This document shows positions 49,320-62,066 of a DNA stretch of 64,000 nt, piece by piece. The notes under the pieces are model-generated. The model did not search any database and was not told the DNA's origin. It saw only the letters and a list, made by a program, of their open reading frames with translations. The position numbers and the translations under genes are program-made. Source of the stretch: Nissolia schottii (taxonomy: Eukaryota; Streptophyta; Magnoliopsida; Fabales; Fabaceae). Each line of letters opens with the position of its first letter. The first letter of the stretch is position 1. The stretch lies in contig QANU01006283.1 of the NCBI GenBank assembly GCA_003254905.1, positions 388,779 through 452,778 of the forward strand, written 5' to 3'.

Positions 49320-50700
49320 CTATGGTTTGAATGAATTGCTTTGTATTGACTTGAAGAATACTTACACTTTAGACCAGATATATATACCTAATTGACACAG
49401 AAGTTGTTGTACCTTTTAGTCAAATAATTTTAGAAACTAAATCAACTAAAATAAATGCAGTATCGGATAACTCGATTCGTCTTACAAGGAAGCAAATTAA
49501 CCAATTATAATAAATAGGTTTTTTTTTGCATATTAATGGAATTAATTAAAAAATAATAAGAAATACCATGCACATGGTTCTTTACAGGTTAAAGATTAAT
49601 TATCATCGGTTCTATAATCAATGTCCATAAAAGAGTTGTTGTTTATTAGTCAGAGATCTCCAATTAACATGTAATTCACCTATGAAGATCACAATTGCAT
49701 TCCTCTAGGAATTAACTAGTATAAGCATTAACAATCAAGACCTCAGTCTTAATTATGTATACTAATTTCACAATCAATTGCACAACTTAATCTAATTAGA
49801 TCAATTATTAATTCCCTTTACCGGCTTGGATAATCATAATTAATCCATTCAAATTACCAATCCTAAGAAATCCTAATTCAACAAATCCTACGATCATCAT
49901 GATTCATCAATTTATAATTATTTCTAACTAACAACATGTAATCGCTATGTTATTATTTAGAAAAGAACGAAGGGGAATTATGGACATACATTAAGCACAA
50001 GAACCTCAATTTAATCATAATCTTTGATTCACCACATGCAAAGTATTAGAAAACTACTTCTCTATGGATGAAGGATGCAAACTCATAAATTAAATAAATG
50101 AGGATAGAGAATAAACAGAGAATTCAAAGAACCAGAATAAAATTAATTGAAGCAAATACTAGAAGTTGATTACAACCGAAACTTGCGCATCAAGGTGAGA
50201 ACTCCAAGAATCATTAATTAAAATAAATGAACAGCAAAACACTACTAAAATAACCCTAAAGTGTAGAAATATAAAGAGAGAGTGCAAAAAATAGCAAGTG
50301 GAGGCAAGTGATGTCTCTCCTCTTCATCCTAGGCCCATTTATAACCTCAGGGCACTTGAATTGGGGTTCAGGTCTGCATCACCGCTACTGTACTCAAAAG
50401 TGTGTTGTAGAAGTACATAGTCACANTGCTCTTAATTTTTTGTCTCAACCCTTTTCTTACCTCTTTTTTCACCGACACTTGGTCCCTATGACTTTGACAA
50501 CTCAAACAAGAGAAGTTAAATGCATAAGTTACTCAAAATAATTAAAATCATTCAAAAACAGTGACTTAAATTGCATTTTTCTTAATTACGCATAAAAGAG
50601 GACGATGTACAAAACATAATAATTAATCATCCAAATCGCACATTTTTAGGCTGCAATTTCAGTTATGAAATAATAAAATGAGACATAAAATCTCTTATCA
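49320..50700 (-). mobile_element. LTR of the Athila-like Ty3/gypsy element
   Basis: On the minus strand TGATAAGAGATTTTATGTC starts at 50700, directly after a purine-rich tract (TGTAGGGTATTT). This parallels the 1390 boundary of the first element. A TATA-like TTATAAATGG (about 50338-50347) lies inside. The far (left) end near 49320 is a guess. Base 50426 is an N. Confidence 0.45.
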
Positions 50701-52484
50701 AAATACCCTACACTTGAACAAGTGTGTGTCCTCATGCAAAGAACCAAAAACAGAAACAACCTAAAAATAAAAAGAAAATTAAAAGAAAGAAAACTCTGTT
50801 TGGTGCGACAACCCTATTTATATTCCCTACAAAGCCGCAAAACACAAGAAGACACTTAAGTCGACTCACTAATTAATAACAACTGTGCAATACATATGAC
50901 AATCTAAGAATATATTACATTCAGAAAAGAGATGTTATCACTATGAACAAAAACAATTTCCCCTGACATAAAAATCATGAGCAAATGATAAGTTGAGGCA
51001 TGTTAAAATCAATTGAGCCTCACAGGTTAGTATGTGTCACTCATCATGCAAAGTGTATAGATTCATCCAATGCTCGCACAAACACTACACTAAAGTCGCC
51101 TCCATACGCTTGACTTTCTTCTAAGCATCACGAATCACACATTAAACATGACATGCATCAAGAGGTCTTTTAAAGGTTGTAACGGGATCAAGGTCAATGT
51201 GGGATTATGTATATGACCAGTGAGCTAAAGCCCAGGGTTTTATAGAACAATGGCATGTGTACTAACCAATAGTGTAAGGACCTTGATCTCCATTAGCTCA
51301 TTTTTGTCCTTCAACTAACTAGGTGACAAGTTCTCAAAACACTCTATTTATTCACTTATTTAACTCCTTTTCAATACTTTCTCAATTTTTTCATTTCACT
51401 TTTTTTTTCTTTTCAAAACTTATTTTCTAACTTTCTTAGGAAAATTGTCACATTTTATCCACTAGCTTAGGGGAGAGTTTCTATCAGTGCACTGAACTAT
51501 TTGTTTTATGAATTTTTTGTCTTAAAAAATTTTTGTATAGGCAAATTTTATTGAGTTTTCAACCAATCAATGCAATTGTGGTCCCTTTCCCCTATTTCTA
51601 AATATTGCATGTCCTCATGCAACCTCACATTTGTTGCTTAGCACATATGAAATATTTTATCAATGTTCTCCTAAGCTCTAAAGCTAGGTGGATAATGGTT
51701 TTTCTCGATTATTGGTTTGTATTGTGCTAACAATTAACAAAAAGGCTAAAAGGCTTAAATAGGCTAGCAATGATCAAACATTCAAGGTAGGTCAATATGT
51801 ATATGTAGGTGAAAAACACAAAGAATGCCTCAGTCATGTCACATGTCATGCATAATGGTGAGAGTGCAATGTAAAGAATCAAGCAAGTTCTGGACTTGAT
51901 CTCTAGTGAGTGTGCACACAACAACGAAAGATATAGTGTGTAATATTGTCATCCTATTTTAAGCTCAAAAACTCATTAGATATTTTCATCCAATTAATCA
52001 AAACATGCTAAGATATATTAAGTGTTCAATCAAACGTAATGCAACATACATAACAGTAAGAGACAATTCCCAGTTCGTAAATCAACCATCAACTAATCCA
52101 AGCCTGCATTTACTCATGAAGTCCTACATATATTGCACAAACTAACCTAAGCACAGAGAAATAAGAAAAAGAAAAAGATAGAAAAACCAAAGAAGAAGAA
52201 AAATTCACAACAATGGGTCTCCTACCCAACACTTTGGTTTAACGTCCCTAAGTTGAACAGGCATCATCTCTGTCACCGAGTCTCATGGATAGCTCTAACC
52301 ATCTTCAGCCACCCTTTAATCGCACTGTTAGCACGTGCATCATGGCCCAACACACTGGAATAATGAGAATGGGAAACAACACAAGAATCTCTCCATCCTA
52401 TCTTGCCTTCTCATGGGTCTCACTTAAGGGCATTTGGGGCTTGAATTTCAAAGTCGTTGTTCATCTCCAAATCCTTTCTTGAAT
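50701..52484 (-). mobile_element. 3' internal non-coding region of the gypsy element
   Basis: AT-rich sequence between the protease remnant and the LTR. No reverse transcriptase, RNase H or integrase motif could be found on the minus strand, so most of pol is deleted or was never present. Confidence 0.45.
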
Positions 52485-53457
52485 CAACCACTATGTCCAT
52501 CTTGCAGACAACTCGCTCTTTCCCGCGATGCTTCTTAGTATCAAAGATGTTGAATTGAGTTCGCTTGCCCCCAAACTCTCTAGAAAGAGTACTGAAATGA
52601 ACATCAATCTTAGTACAACAGTCTTGAGGAAAGGTCTCCCCAAGATTATCGGAGTTAGGCTACCAGATACTTCACTTGTCATTTCAAGAACAAAGAAACC
52701 AGCAAGAAATATTAACCCTTGCACCCGCACTAACACATCTTCAATAACACTTATTGGCTTGACAGTGATTCAGTCAGCCATTTGAATAACAAACTTTGTT
52801 GTCTACAATGGTCTGAGCCCAACAGAATGATAAACTGACAGAGGAATTACATTTATAGTAGCACCTAAGTCAACCATGGCACGCTCAAATTGAGCTCGCC
52901 TAATCTCGCAGCTAATGGTTAACATCCCTGGATCGGGACACTTCTCTACCATAAGTTGAATAATGACTAAGTTATTCCGGCACAAATCTACCTATTCACC
53001 CCCTTTTAACCTTTTCGTGTTTGTACACAATTCCTTCAAGGGCTTGGCATACTTGGGAATTTGACGAATTTTATCCAGATGGGCTATGTTCACCTCAACC
53101 TTTTTAAAGACATTCAGCACTAGCTGGTTTCTTAGGCTTCTGTATCCTATGAGGAAAAGGCAAAGGAATAGGCTTCTCTTTCCCTTGTTTTGGTTGCTTC
53201 GATGGGAGTGTTACTTCTATCTTCATCTCCAACAACCTTGTTAGAGTCTTGATCTCCAACAACTTTGCTATTCCTTCCTCTTTAGCAGATAATTTGCTTT
53301 CATATTCTATTTCAATATCTGAAAGGGTTTTGTTGTTTGGACTCTTTACCAGATCAAGATGCCTTGTGGTTCTGCAGAGAGTTTTCACCTCGACTCTGTT
53401 ATTGTTGTTATTTGCAGAACCACTCGGCTTTTCTTGATCTTTTGCAACTTTCCACAT
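52485..53457 (-). pseudogene. Athila-like Ty3/gypsy gag end and protease remnant
   Basis: Minus-strand order: a gag C-terminal basic region with PLPFPHRIQKPKK (53104-53457), then out of frame VEVNIAHLDKIRQIPKYAKP and LKELCTNTKR (about 53000-53100), KCPDPGMLTISCEI and the protease segment FERAMVDLGATINVIPLSVY (52803-52985), and GLIFLAGFFVLEMTSE followed by TPIILGRPFLKT (52491-52736). This matches the gag-protease junction of Athila-group elements, with the aspartic protease DLGA box. Stops and frameshifts break it in at least three places. Confidence 0.85.
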
Positions 53458-53791
53458 TATTCTCTATTGAATCCTCAATTCTATCATTGACCTCTCCACT
53501 TATTATCCACATTGGCTACCTTTGACAATAACTGATACCTCTAAAATGTTTATCAAATCTTTGTCAGAGTTATGCTATCTGTGGTTTTACACTCAATTCC
53601 CCAATAGTGTTGTGTTTGCGAACATTGAGTCTTCTCAGCTTAACAATTCATTACAAAATGCACTTATCAGAGCAGAGAAAGACTGAACAACAGCATAATA
53701 TATCTATCTATGTATCTATTATTTATTATTATTTTGGTAGCTAATGAACAATTGATTATCTGATAGCAAGTTATATCATACAAACTCTAAG
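53458..53791. other. Spacer between gypsy remnant and MYB stop codon
   Basis: Probably the MYB 3' UTR (minus strand) merging into retroelement sequence. The exact insertion edge is not visible. Confidence 0.4.
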
Positions 53792-55088
53792 TTATTGCTT
53801 TTGTTGTATGCTCCTAAATTGCCACAACTCATCCATGTTCCACATGCTACATGCAAAATCCTTGTCTGCCCAATTGCTTTCTGACACTTGGCAATCACCT
53901 ATTGGATATTCCATATCCTCAGCAACCATTGCAGTTTTCAGGTTGAATGCATCCATCTCATAGGTGCCAAAGTCTGAGTAATTTGCATGGTAGTTACTAT
54001 CATATCCCAAAAGCTGAGGCATATTTGGAATATTTGCTGATTCTAAAGAAGCTGAATTGTATGAACAAAAGTTGCGATCAGAATCTGAGTTATTATGCTC
54101 ATGTTGATCCAAATAATTGGGACCTGCTCCATTCATACAAGTTCCCTGACATGGGATTTGTGTTGTCTCAATTGCTGAATACTGAGAAACAGAATCTAGA
54201 TGCAAAGGAATTGATAATTGGTTTTGGGTTGACATGGCTGAAGGAGATGATGATTCTTTTGATTCCTGAAGAAACCTTGTCCTCCACAAATGCTGAACAT
54301 TTCCTTGAAATCCTGTTTCGTGTGTGTCGATTTTAAGATGCCTCACATGTTTCTGAATCCTTGTTCTCCAAAAGTTCTTGATTTCATTGTCTGTTCTGCC
54401 TGGTAACTGCTGCGCAATTTTCGACCACCTACAATACAACAGTCATACAAGAACAATAAGAATCCAAACGAATGATAAAATTCGTGATAGTATTGGAATT
54501 GACTAGCATATTGATTGTGGCAAGGTTTGATTTGTTCTCTTTAAGGCCTGTTTTGTTTCTGTTTACATTTCCGGTTTTGTTTGTACTTATAAAACCGGAA
54601 ATAAAATAAAGAAATGGGAACATAAACCAAACAGGCCTAGCTTTCAGTGGAGTTGAAGAATCAAAATGCTTTAGCTTCTTACAAAGGAAACTAAACTGTG
54701 AGTCTATGAGAAATGCACCTGTTGCCCCACTTCGAGTGGAGTTCAAAAATCAAAAGCTGCTCTTCTGGTGTTAAATTTCCTCTCTTTACATCTGGCTTTA
54801 GATAATTCAGCCATCTTAATCTGCAACTCTTTCCTGTTCTCCTTAATCCTGACTCAGAAAAAGAAAAAAGAAAAAGGGGAATAAAACTTTGGTTTGAAAA
54901 ATGTATAAACATAAATATACAAATCTTGAATCAATACCTGAATGTTTGGCCAGAAAATTCCATCTCCCTTCCCCCTGATTGGTAATGTATTTGGTGAGCA
55001 TATCATCCTCTTCATGAGTCCAAGGTCCCTTTCTAAGTTCATTTTCATCTTCACTAGAACAGCTGGTGCTCTTTGAAGGAGAAGACAT
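53792..55088 (-). CDS. R2R3-MYB transcription factor (3 exons)
   Basis: Exons 54938-55088, 54719-54848 and 53792-54428 join with GT-AG borders, at the two intron positions usual for R2R3-MYB genes, giving 305 residues. R2 starts [13 protein letters not shown] and has Trp23, Trp43 and Trp63 spaced by 20; R3 starts [13 protein letters not shown] with Leu76 in place of the first Trp, then Trp95 and Trp114. The DNA-recognition segments [14 protein letters not shown] and [18 protein letters not shown] are intact. After the domain, [13 protein letters not shown] takes the place of the WxPRL motif of subgroup 20 MYBs. The C-terminus is acidic and Asn/Ser-rich, ending [15 protein letters not shown], likely an activation region. 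Subgroup 19/20 members act in stress, hormone or stamen programmes; the exact role here is unknown. Confidence 0.93.
54543..54639. mobile_element. 97-bp foldback element in MYB intron 2
   Basis: AAGGCCTGTTTTGTTTCTGT at one end pairs with the reverse complement of GGAACATAAACCAAACAGGC at the other, and inner segments ATTTCCGGTTTT and AAAACCGGAAAT also pair. The whole intron insert can fold into one imperfect hairpin, as a very small MITE would. Confidence 0.75.
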
Positions 55089-57080
55089 GGCGAACCACAC
55101 CAACCGAAACTCAGAACACCATGTATATATCTATGGAGAAGAGAATTCAATTGAGTCTAGAATGGAACTACAAAGCAAATTGGTCTACACAAGATGCATA
55201 AATAGGAAAAAGAATTAAAATTCTCTAAAATGAGTTTGCGAAAGTGAGAGAGGCGTCCCTTCTTGGGTCATTTAGCCTTATTTAAAGGTTTATACCCCTC
55301 ACGTTCTCATTTTAGAGACAAATTCACTTTAGAAGAGTCTCGTTTTTGTAAATATACAATGAAAAATACTAAAGAATAAGAATTTTCGCCTGAATTTATT
55401 CGTCAAAATGATGTTGCATGCACGTTGCTCCTTAAATAGGAGAGTGAACCATATCACATTAGTTCATAGAACAACTACCCTTTTTCTCTGTCAAAAATTG
55501 TGGCTATTTTACACATAAATCTACAAGTGATTTAAATCTGATATAGTGTAAGCCCTTTTGGTAAAAGTGAATAATATGAACTTTGTGTTACTTTTAATAA
55601 AGGTCAGAAAATCACACTGTTATAAATTCCATATGACAGCTTCCATTCACCTTTCATAGTCATTGCCACAAGAAACACCGAAAGGTGGGCAGGTTCGTTG
55701 CTCAGCATCTTTGGCTTGTTTCTAAAAGAGTTAAAAACATAAGCTTGTTAATTTATATAAATAAAGGTAACAAGCATGAATATGCTGTTTCTGTCAATTG
55801 TTAAAGAATAAACTCAAAATGAATTTTACTTAAGAACTACTATCCAAATCCAATACACATAAATGGCATAAAAAAGGTCTCTCTTTCTCTTCATAAGGAT
55901 AGAGAACAAAACAGACAAAGATCTTTCAATTACTGAGTCATGGTGGTGGTGGTGCTGCAATGCTTTTATGTTAAGTATCAAATTAATTGGTAAGAATTCC
56001 TTCTGTGTTAATGATTTTTATGTATTTTTAAGCATCCATAAAGACAAGTATGAAAACAAGTAAACAACTAACTTTGTTTGACCACTGTCAAATTCTTTTT
56101 GAAACAATTTTAACCCCTGTCAACACCTCAATTTGTTAACTGGTTTTAGTGGTTAGAATTTTTATCTAATAATTTACTGAAACATGGCTAATGGCTAAGG
56201 CAGAAACGTGTTTGACTGAACATAACTTCTCTAACACAAATACTCAAACGTGCTGTTATTAGCGTTTGTTATAATGTTGGCCCGCATTGAAACACAGCTA
56301 GGAATCTTAGAGCACAACCACTTGTTCTTATTGATTGGTTGTCATTTGTCACATGAAGAATAGACTCACAGTAAGGTTCTCATTAACTTGGTCTGGAGAA
56401 TGAGAAGAATAAAGACTAGAAAGGTCATCTCTATGAACTTTCACTGCTGCTGCATTTGACTCTACAGCAGATGTTTATGACTTTCTTGTTTCTTCAATTT
56501 TTCGTGTATGATATTGAGCTTGAACAACCACATATGTTGGCATAAATGATTGGTTGATTACATTTTCTCAATCAAGATGCCAAAAAGAAAATGATGAGCA
56601 AAGCCAAGACAGCAGAAAACTAGATAAAACTGTAAGAAGAAGAAAATGCAAGATTTAAAAGCAGCTTAATGTTGAATTGACATTTGTCGCGGAATTCATG
56701 TTGGATCAAACGCTTATCATTAGGCCACAAACTATAGTTGGTGGCAAGGGGGTAACTTTATTTCCTTAAATTTTCTCAAAACTGAATTTAACATTAAGAG
56801 TTGCACCTATTACAGATGCCATAGGCGAGATGTTAAACATATTGAATCCTAAAGTTCACATTGGCCAAATAAAACAATAGTTCAATATGGTACATCTTTG
56901 TCAATTAAGAGTTTCTTTTGTATATTTGGGAGACAACCAAAAAAATTTCCAAACATTTGCTTGACCTTCAGGGTTTTTAACATTCATGTGGGGCACAAAT
57001 TAATTGTTTATCATAACATGGGGTGGATAAAAATTTTACATTCATATGGGACAAAATTTTAAAATCGCCAAACAGTGGGG
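55089..57080. other. Spacer upstream of the MYB gene
   Basis: The first kilobase should hold the MYB promoter (minus strand). No other gene or repeat recognised. Confidence 0.35.
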
Positions 57081-57129
57081 CGATTTCAATACCTTTGTTT
57101 TTTTTTTTTAATTAAAGGTACTGAAATCG
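57081..57129. repeat. Hairpin with T-rich loop
   Basis: CGATTTCAATACCTTTG (57081-57097) pairs with AAAGGTACTGAAATCG (57114-57129) with one mismatch. A further GCGATTTCAATAC follows at about 57142. Confidence 0.7.
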
Positions 57130-59218
57130 TTGCCTGTTGTGGCGATTTCAATACTTCCGCCCATACCAGTGTAATTTTTTTTTGGAGCGTATTTCAAGAC
57201 AAATATTCATTAGGGATCCCTGTCAATGTAAATTTTCCTTGATTTCATCCTAATGTATCTGATATCTGCCATTTTTCTTTTACCACAGAGCTTATGCATA
57301 ACAGAACATCCAATATTCATCTCTTGTAAATAATTCTTATAGGCTTCATTGGGAACTATAGTTATGGACCTGAATACATTATATATATGTATATATATAT
57401 ATTAATACAACAGGCAAAGAGAAAATCAACAAAAAAAAATCACTTCCATTTTGTCAATATATGTAAAATCTTCAAGATGTTAAAGACTTGCAAGTTTTTC
57501 AAACAGATATCTCATAGATAAAGATAATGAAATTTGAAAAAGTTGACATAAGATAAGACAGGTTGAGTGACAAAGTTGTACAAGTAGTTGCAAGAAATGC
57601 AGCCGGGTGAAGCGTGCGAGAGAAAGCAAATTTGACCCTTGATATCAAAATGGGGCCTTAATATTTGATAAGGGTTCTTTCCTTCCTTAATCTAAGTGTC
57701 GAGAGTTCAATCATTGTTTTAGACATGTAATAACTTTAAAATTCGTGGTTAATATTTTCTCCCTTAAATGGACCTACCTTATCTGAGGGATTAGTAATTA
57801 GTCACTGCTTTCAGTAATAGATATACACGGGTAGGAAAAAAGAAAAAAAAAAAAAAAACCTGAAGTGCTTAACTAACTAAAGTTACAAGCCAAAATATGT
57901 GTGATCTCTTGTAATGTTAGTGATGAGGCCTATTTTGCAACCATTTTATGTTTGTTCCGTGATATATACAAATTGTAAGCCCAGCCCACTCCCAATTAGG
58001 CTCTCAAGTTTATTAATCAATTTTTCTGCTATCTAGTTCTGTTGCAGTTTTATATAATATATTTTTTTTATTCTTTTCAATTTCTTCAGCAATAATGCAA
58101 TTTCAGTTTTGGTGATTGTGACTAGTGTTGGCATGTAACTAGTGCAGTGAAAATTTGCCAAGTGTGTAGGCATGACCCATTACATAAGCAAGTCTGCTTG
58201 ACAAAAAATAAATAAATAAAGAATTGGATAAAGAAATTATGTAGAGGGCATAAAAATGAGATTGATTATGATTAGATGAGAACGAGGATAGTGATTTTGT
58301 GGTCACAGAGATAATGATGTAATAGTCGGCTCAAATGTGATTATGATGAAGATGAAATGGATAAATCAATGATGACCAAACAGAATGTGATGGAAAATAG
58401 TCCCAGATTGAAATTCAAGCTTTTAAAGATTTTTTTGGTAATAATTTTAATCTTTATATGTTTGTAGCTACTTTGGTTCTGAAAGGAACAGGGTATAATT
58501 TCTAAAAACAGTGGATTTTTTTTAAAAGTTGAAAGATTAGTCATAGTCTAAAATCCTATATTCTTTATCAGGCAAAACAAAAGCATGTTGTGTTCTACTT
58601 ACAATCTATATGTTCTAAAATTTAAACAATCATATATGAGGTTGTTTGATTTTTTCCACCCCTTCTCACATATATATATATATAAAACATCTCGAACAAT
58701 TATGTTCAAGTACTATGAACATTTAAATATAGTGGATTCTCACGTGTCTCGCGAGATAATTAATCATCTCTATTAAATTTGTTTATTTTTAACAAATTTT
58801 AAAACTAAGTTTATCGATTTTTGTCATTATTTTATGATATAATATTGTGTGTTGATGAAATGATGACAAAATTTCATTACTTTAGTATTAAAAATCGTTA
58901 AAAATGGATTAGGAATGGGTAAATATCTTGCAAGACACTAAAGAAATTAAAAATCTCTTACAAGTTGACTATTTCAATGATTTCACTAATAAAAAAATTT
59001 GTCAAAATTATATGAAACACAAAATAATGACTATGTTAGATGAGTTTAGTTTGAAAGTCATTAAAAAATAAACAACTTTAGTACGAAGGGGTAATTACAC
59101 CACGGAACACGTAGGATACAAGCCATTGCTACTAAATATAAAACAATTGTTTGAACTATAATTTTCCGTGTTGTGGCGGAGTAGTCGTTGCTACTAAACT
59201 AAACCTTAGTTAGTATGA
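57130..59218. other. AT-rich spacer
   Basis: No gene recognised. Includes (AT)n runs near 57381-57402 and 58671-58685. Confidence 0.35.
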
Positions 59219-59418
59219 TTGGTGTTTGATACTAGAGACAGAACAATGGGATAAGGATACAAACGTAGAAAGTTTATGCCCCTCCATGCCTCAATTATGT
59301 GTTTCTAGAGGCAAAAATTTTTGTCTCCTCTATCTCAACTTTAGTGAAGTATAGAAAATAAATAAATTTTTTATCCTTGTATCTCTATTTTTATATCCTA
59401 TTCCTAGTACCAAATGCA
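59219..59418. mobile_element. TIR element (MITE-like), copy B
   Basis: Left TTGGTGTTTGATACTAGAGA and right, reverse-complemented, GATGCATTTGGTACTAGGAA are inverted repeats; inner AATGGGATAAGGATACA also matches the other arm. The internal AATTTTTTATCCTTGTATC block is shared with 42440-42836. Confidence 0.55.
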
Positions 59419-61483
59419 TCTTATAGTGCAGAGAATTTGAACCGCGCGTAGAAATTTGTGCCATGAAAATTTAAATAAATGAGAATTTGCTAAAACAGTA
59501 AGATCTAATATTTGAATAGTAATAGTGTACTATCATGAATCAAAATCTCACATTCTCTTATGAATCAAGACATAAAGTGTAGGGTGTGAACAATGAAGTG
59601 AGTTCCTTTCTATATAATCAAATGATAAAAACATAATTAGAAACTATAAATAATATATATAAGTTTGAGTAACAACAATCAACCAATACTTTGCATTCAA
59701 ATGAATTAGAAAAATGAAAAAAAAAAAAAAAAAACAATACTTTGCAGCATTCCATTCTACAATATCCTAATCATTCAATGAATATGCTCTACTAATGAAT
59801 CCATTATAGTTCAATCACATATCAAATATAGTAATGGACTATGAAGAGATCGAGTTTTTTTTTTCTTTCTGTTTATAGTTGATTTCACACACACCCACTT
59901 ATGAATTTATCCTTGAAAAATGTTTCCCTCAGTGCCACAGAGGATACGAAGGATGCATTTAGACATAGTATAAAATAAGTGGGAATCATATCAAATCATC
60001 TTTTTGGGCCAAAGTGTATCCCAGATTCTTGTGTCGTTTGATTTGCCATTTTTTTTCCTAGGTAGTTCAAGCATGATTGCACCATATATAGTTTCCTTCT
60101 AATAAAGTTTTTAAGGACAATTTAACAATTTTGAACTAATGAAATCCTATATGGACTTGGTTAGGTTGTTGTGGATATCATCATATTTGTATCATATTGA
60201 GGTGATTGCAATTGAGCCACGTAATATCCTATCTGTGGCATTATGGCGGTACTGTTTTGGCTTCATATGATGAAAAAAGTGATACATATGAGAAAAAAAA
60301 GTGAATTATTTGGGGCTACTAGAGGTTTATAGTTTAGGGCACCAAAGAACCTGAAAAAAAGAAAAGAAAGAAAAATGTAACTGAAATTAATGTTGATACA
60401 CCGGCTAAGTAAAAGAAAAAAATACACTATTATCTAATCATGATGTATCAATAAAAATAGTGAGTCATCTATTATCTCAAAAGTCATTCATTTTTTTGGT
60501 AGATTCAAAAGTCACTCATTTAACAACATATGATTAAATTATCGTGTATAGAAATGAATGTCAATTTAATTTTTTATCAAGATTATAATTTACTAGACTC
60601 CACTTAATCTGACTCAAATTAGGTCGGCCCACTATGAGGGCAAAGCTCTCACAACATTAGTTTTTTCATTTCAGATGACTCAAACTCAACTTTATTTAAA
60701 AAAAAAACAAGTGTCGAACCACTTGAACTGATAATCGTCACTCATTTCAATGTAACTTGTTGTTTTATTTTAAAGGAAATCACAGTCCAATTCCATAATG
60801 TACTAAAGAAGTCACATTTATGGTGATGGTTGGAGGTCAAAGTTCTTCCTCCTCAACCCTTTAAATCTAAAACTTATGAAATTACCTAATAACGGATATG
60901 GACTCTTAACAGAAAAATGTGGACAAAAAGATATGTTAAGTACTTTGAAGCTTGATATATTATTCCCTTGTACCTATTATCTATTTTGGTCTAAGGTGGT
61001 AAACTTCACTAAGTTTTGTTCTTTTCCTAAGGGCCTAATTAAGCTTGTGTAAACTAGCCCACACCCTTGGCATCTAACTCGGGGAGATTTGTATTCATTT
61101 TTGTTAGTGCCTTCAGATAATTTGAAAGATGATCTTATTCTAAAAGTTATTGCAGTTGTTTTAGGTAAATTTAGACCTCAATTGCTCTCCTAACTTGGAG
61201 AACATTTGAGTGGCTATGAGAATTGTTACCTTGAAAGTCAAGAAAAAGAATGACACATTTGAGAGAAAGAGGGGCGAGAGTACATCAAGTTAAAATAAGC
61301 TACCAAAGGTCAACATAATTTCAGTTATGAGTTAGGTAAATCCACCCTACCTCTCTCTCTATATATTTATTTTAGTAGCCATATCCATTCCATATGCTAT
61401 ATTTTTATGGTATGCTCTTCAAGTCTTTTATTCATACTAAGGCATTTAAATGGAAGTGCATGGCAAGTTCACTACTACACGTT
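59419..61483. other. AT-rich spacer
   Basis: No coding region, RNA gene or defined repeat recognised on either strand. Confidence 0.35.
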
Positions 61484-61516
61484 TATAATATATATATATA
61501 TATATNTATATATATT
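61484..61516. repeat. (AT)n microsatellite with one N
   Basis: TA repeat interrupted by the ambiguous base at 61506. The true length is uncertain. Confidence 0.85.
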
Positions 61517-61787
61517 CAATTATTGGAAAGCCTAAAATGACAACCAAATCTCTTATAGTCCACTTAATAAGTTCTCACATGCGGGAAATTGATCAGATTA
61601 TAGAATTTAAATGTAATACTAGATTATGATAATTTTAATGTATTTACAATTTATGAATTTTTTTTTAATTCAGGATTATTTTCCCCAAATTCATAAAGCG
61701 GACCCCACAGGGAAATTCTCGCTTCTTAAGCACCTTTCTTTGAATTTGGTGATATTATTTTTAATTTCATAAGGTATTGAGAAATGC

Positions 61788-62030
61788 TTGCAGTGGAAAT
61801 TCATTCTGCCACAAATTTGCAGTAGAAATATATTTCGCCACAAATTTCTAGCAAAATATTGCTGCAATAGAAATGTTGTCCATCACAAATTTGCAGCGAA
61901 CAATATTTTCATTGCAAACTTATTTCATTCTAGGAGTTTTGCAAGTATTCTCATTGCACCACAAACGTGTTTTTTTCTGCAAAAAATTCGATTTTCGTCG
62001 CAAGAAATTGTTTTTCTTTTAATATCGAAA
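61788..62030. repeat. Degenerate tandem motif cluster
   Basis: Variants of CCACAAATTTGCAG(C/T)(A/G)GAA recur at least three times with GCAA-rich spacers. The plus-strand open frame over it has no known domain. This kind of motif array is seen in subterminal regions of DNA transposons, but no ends were found. Confidence 0.4.
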
Positions 62031-62066
62031 TTTGACAAAGGGTGTGTAAATAAGTTTAGATTTTAA

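Noticed and set aside
53947..54336. 129-codon plus-strand frame
   Set aside because: Antisense shadow of MYB exon 3.
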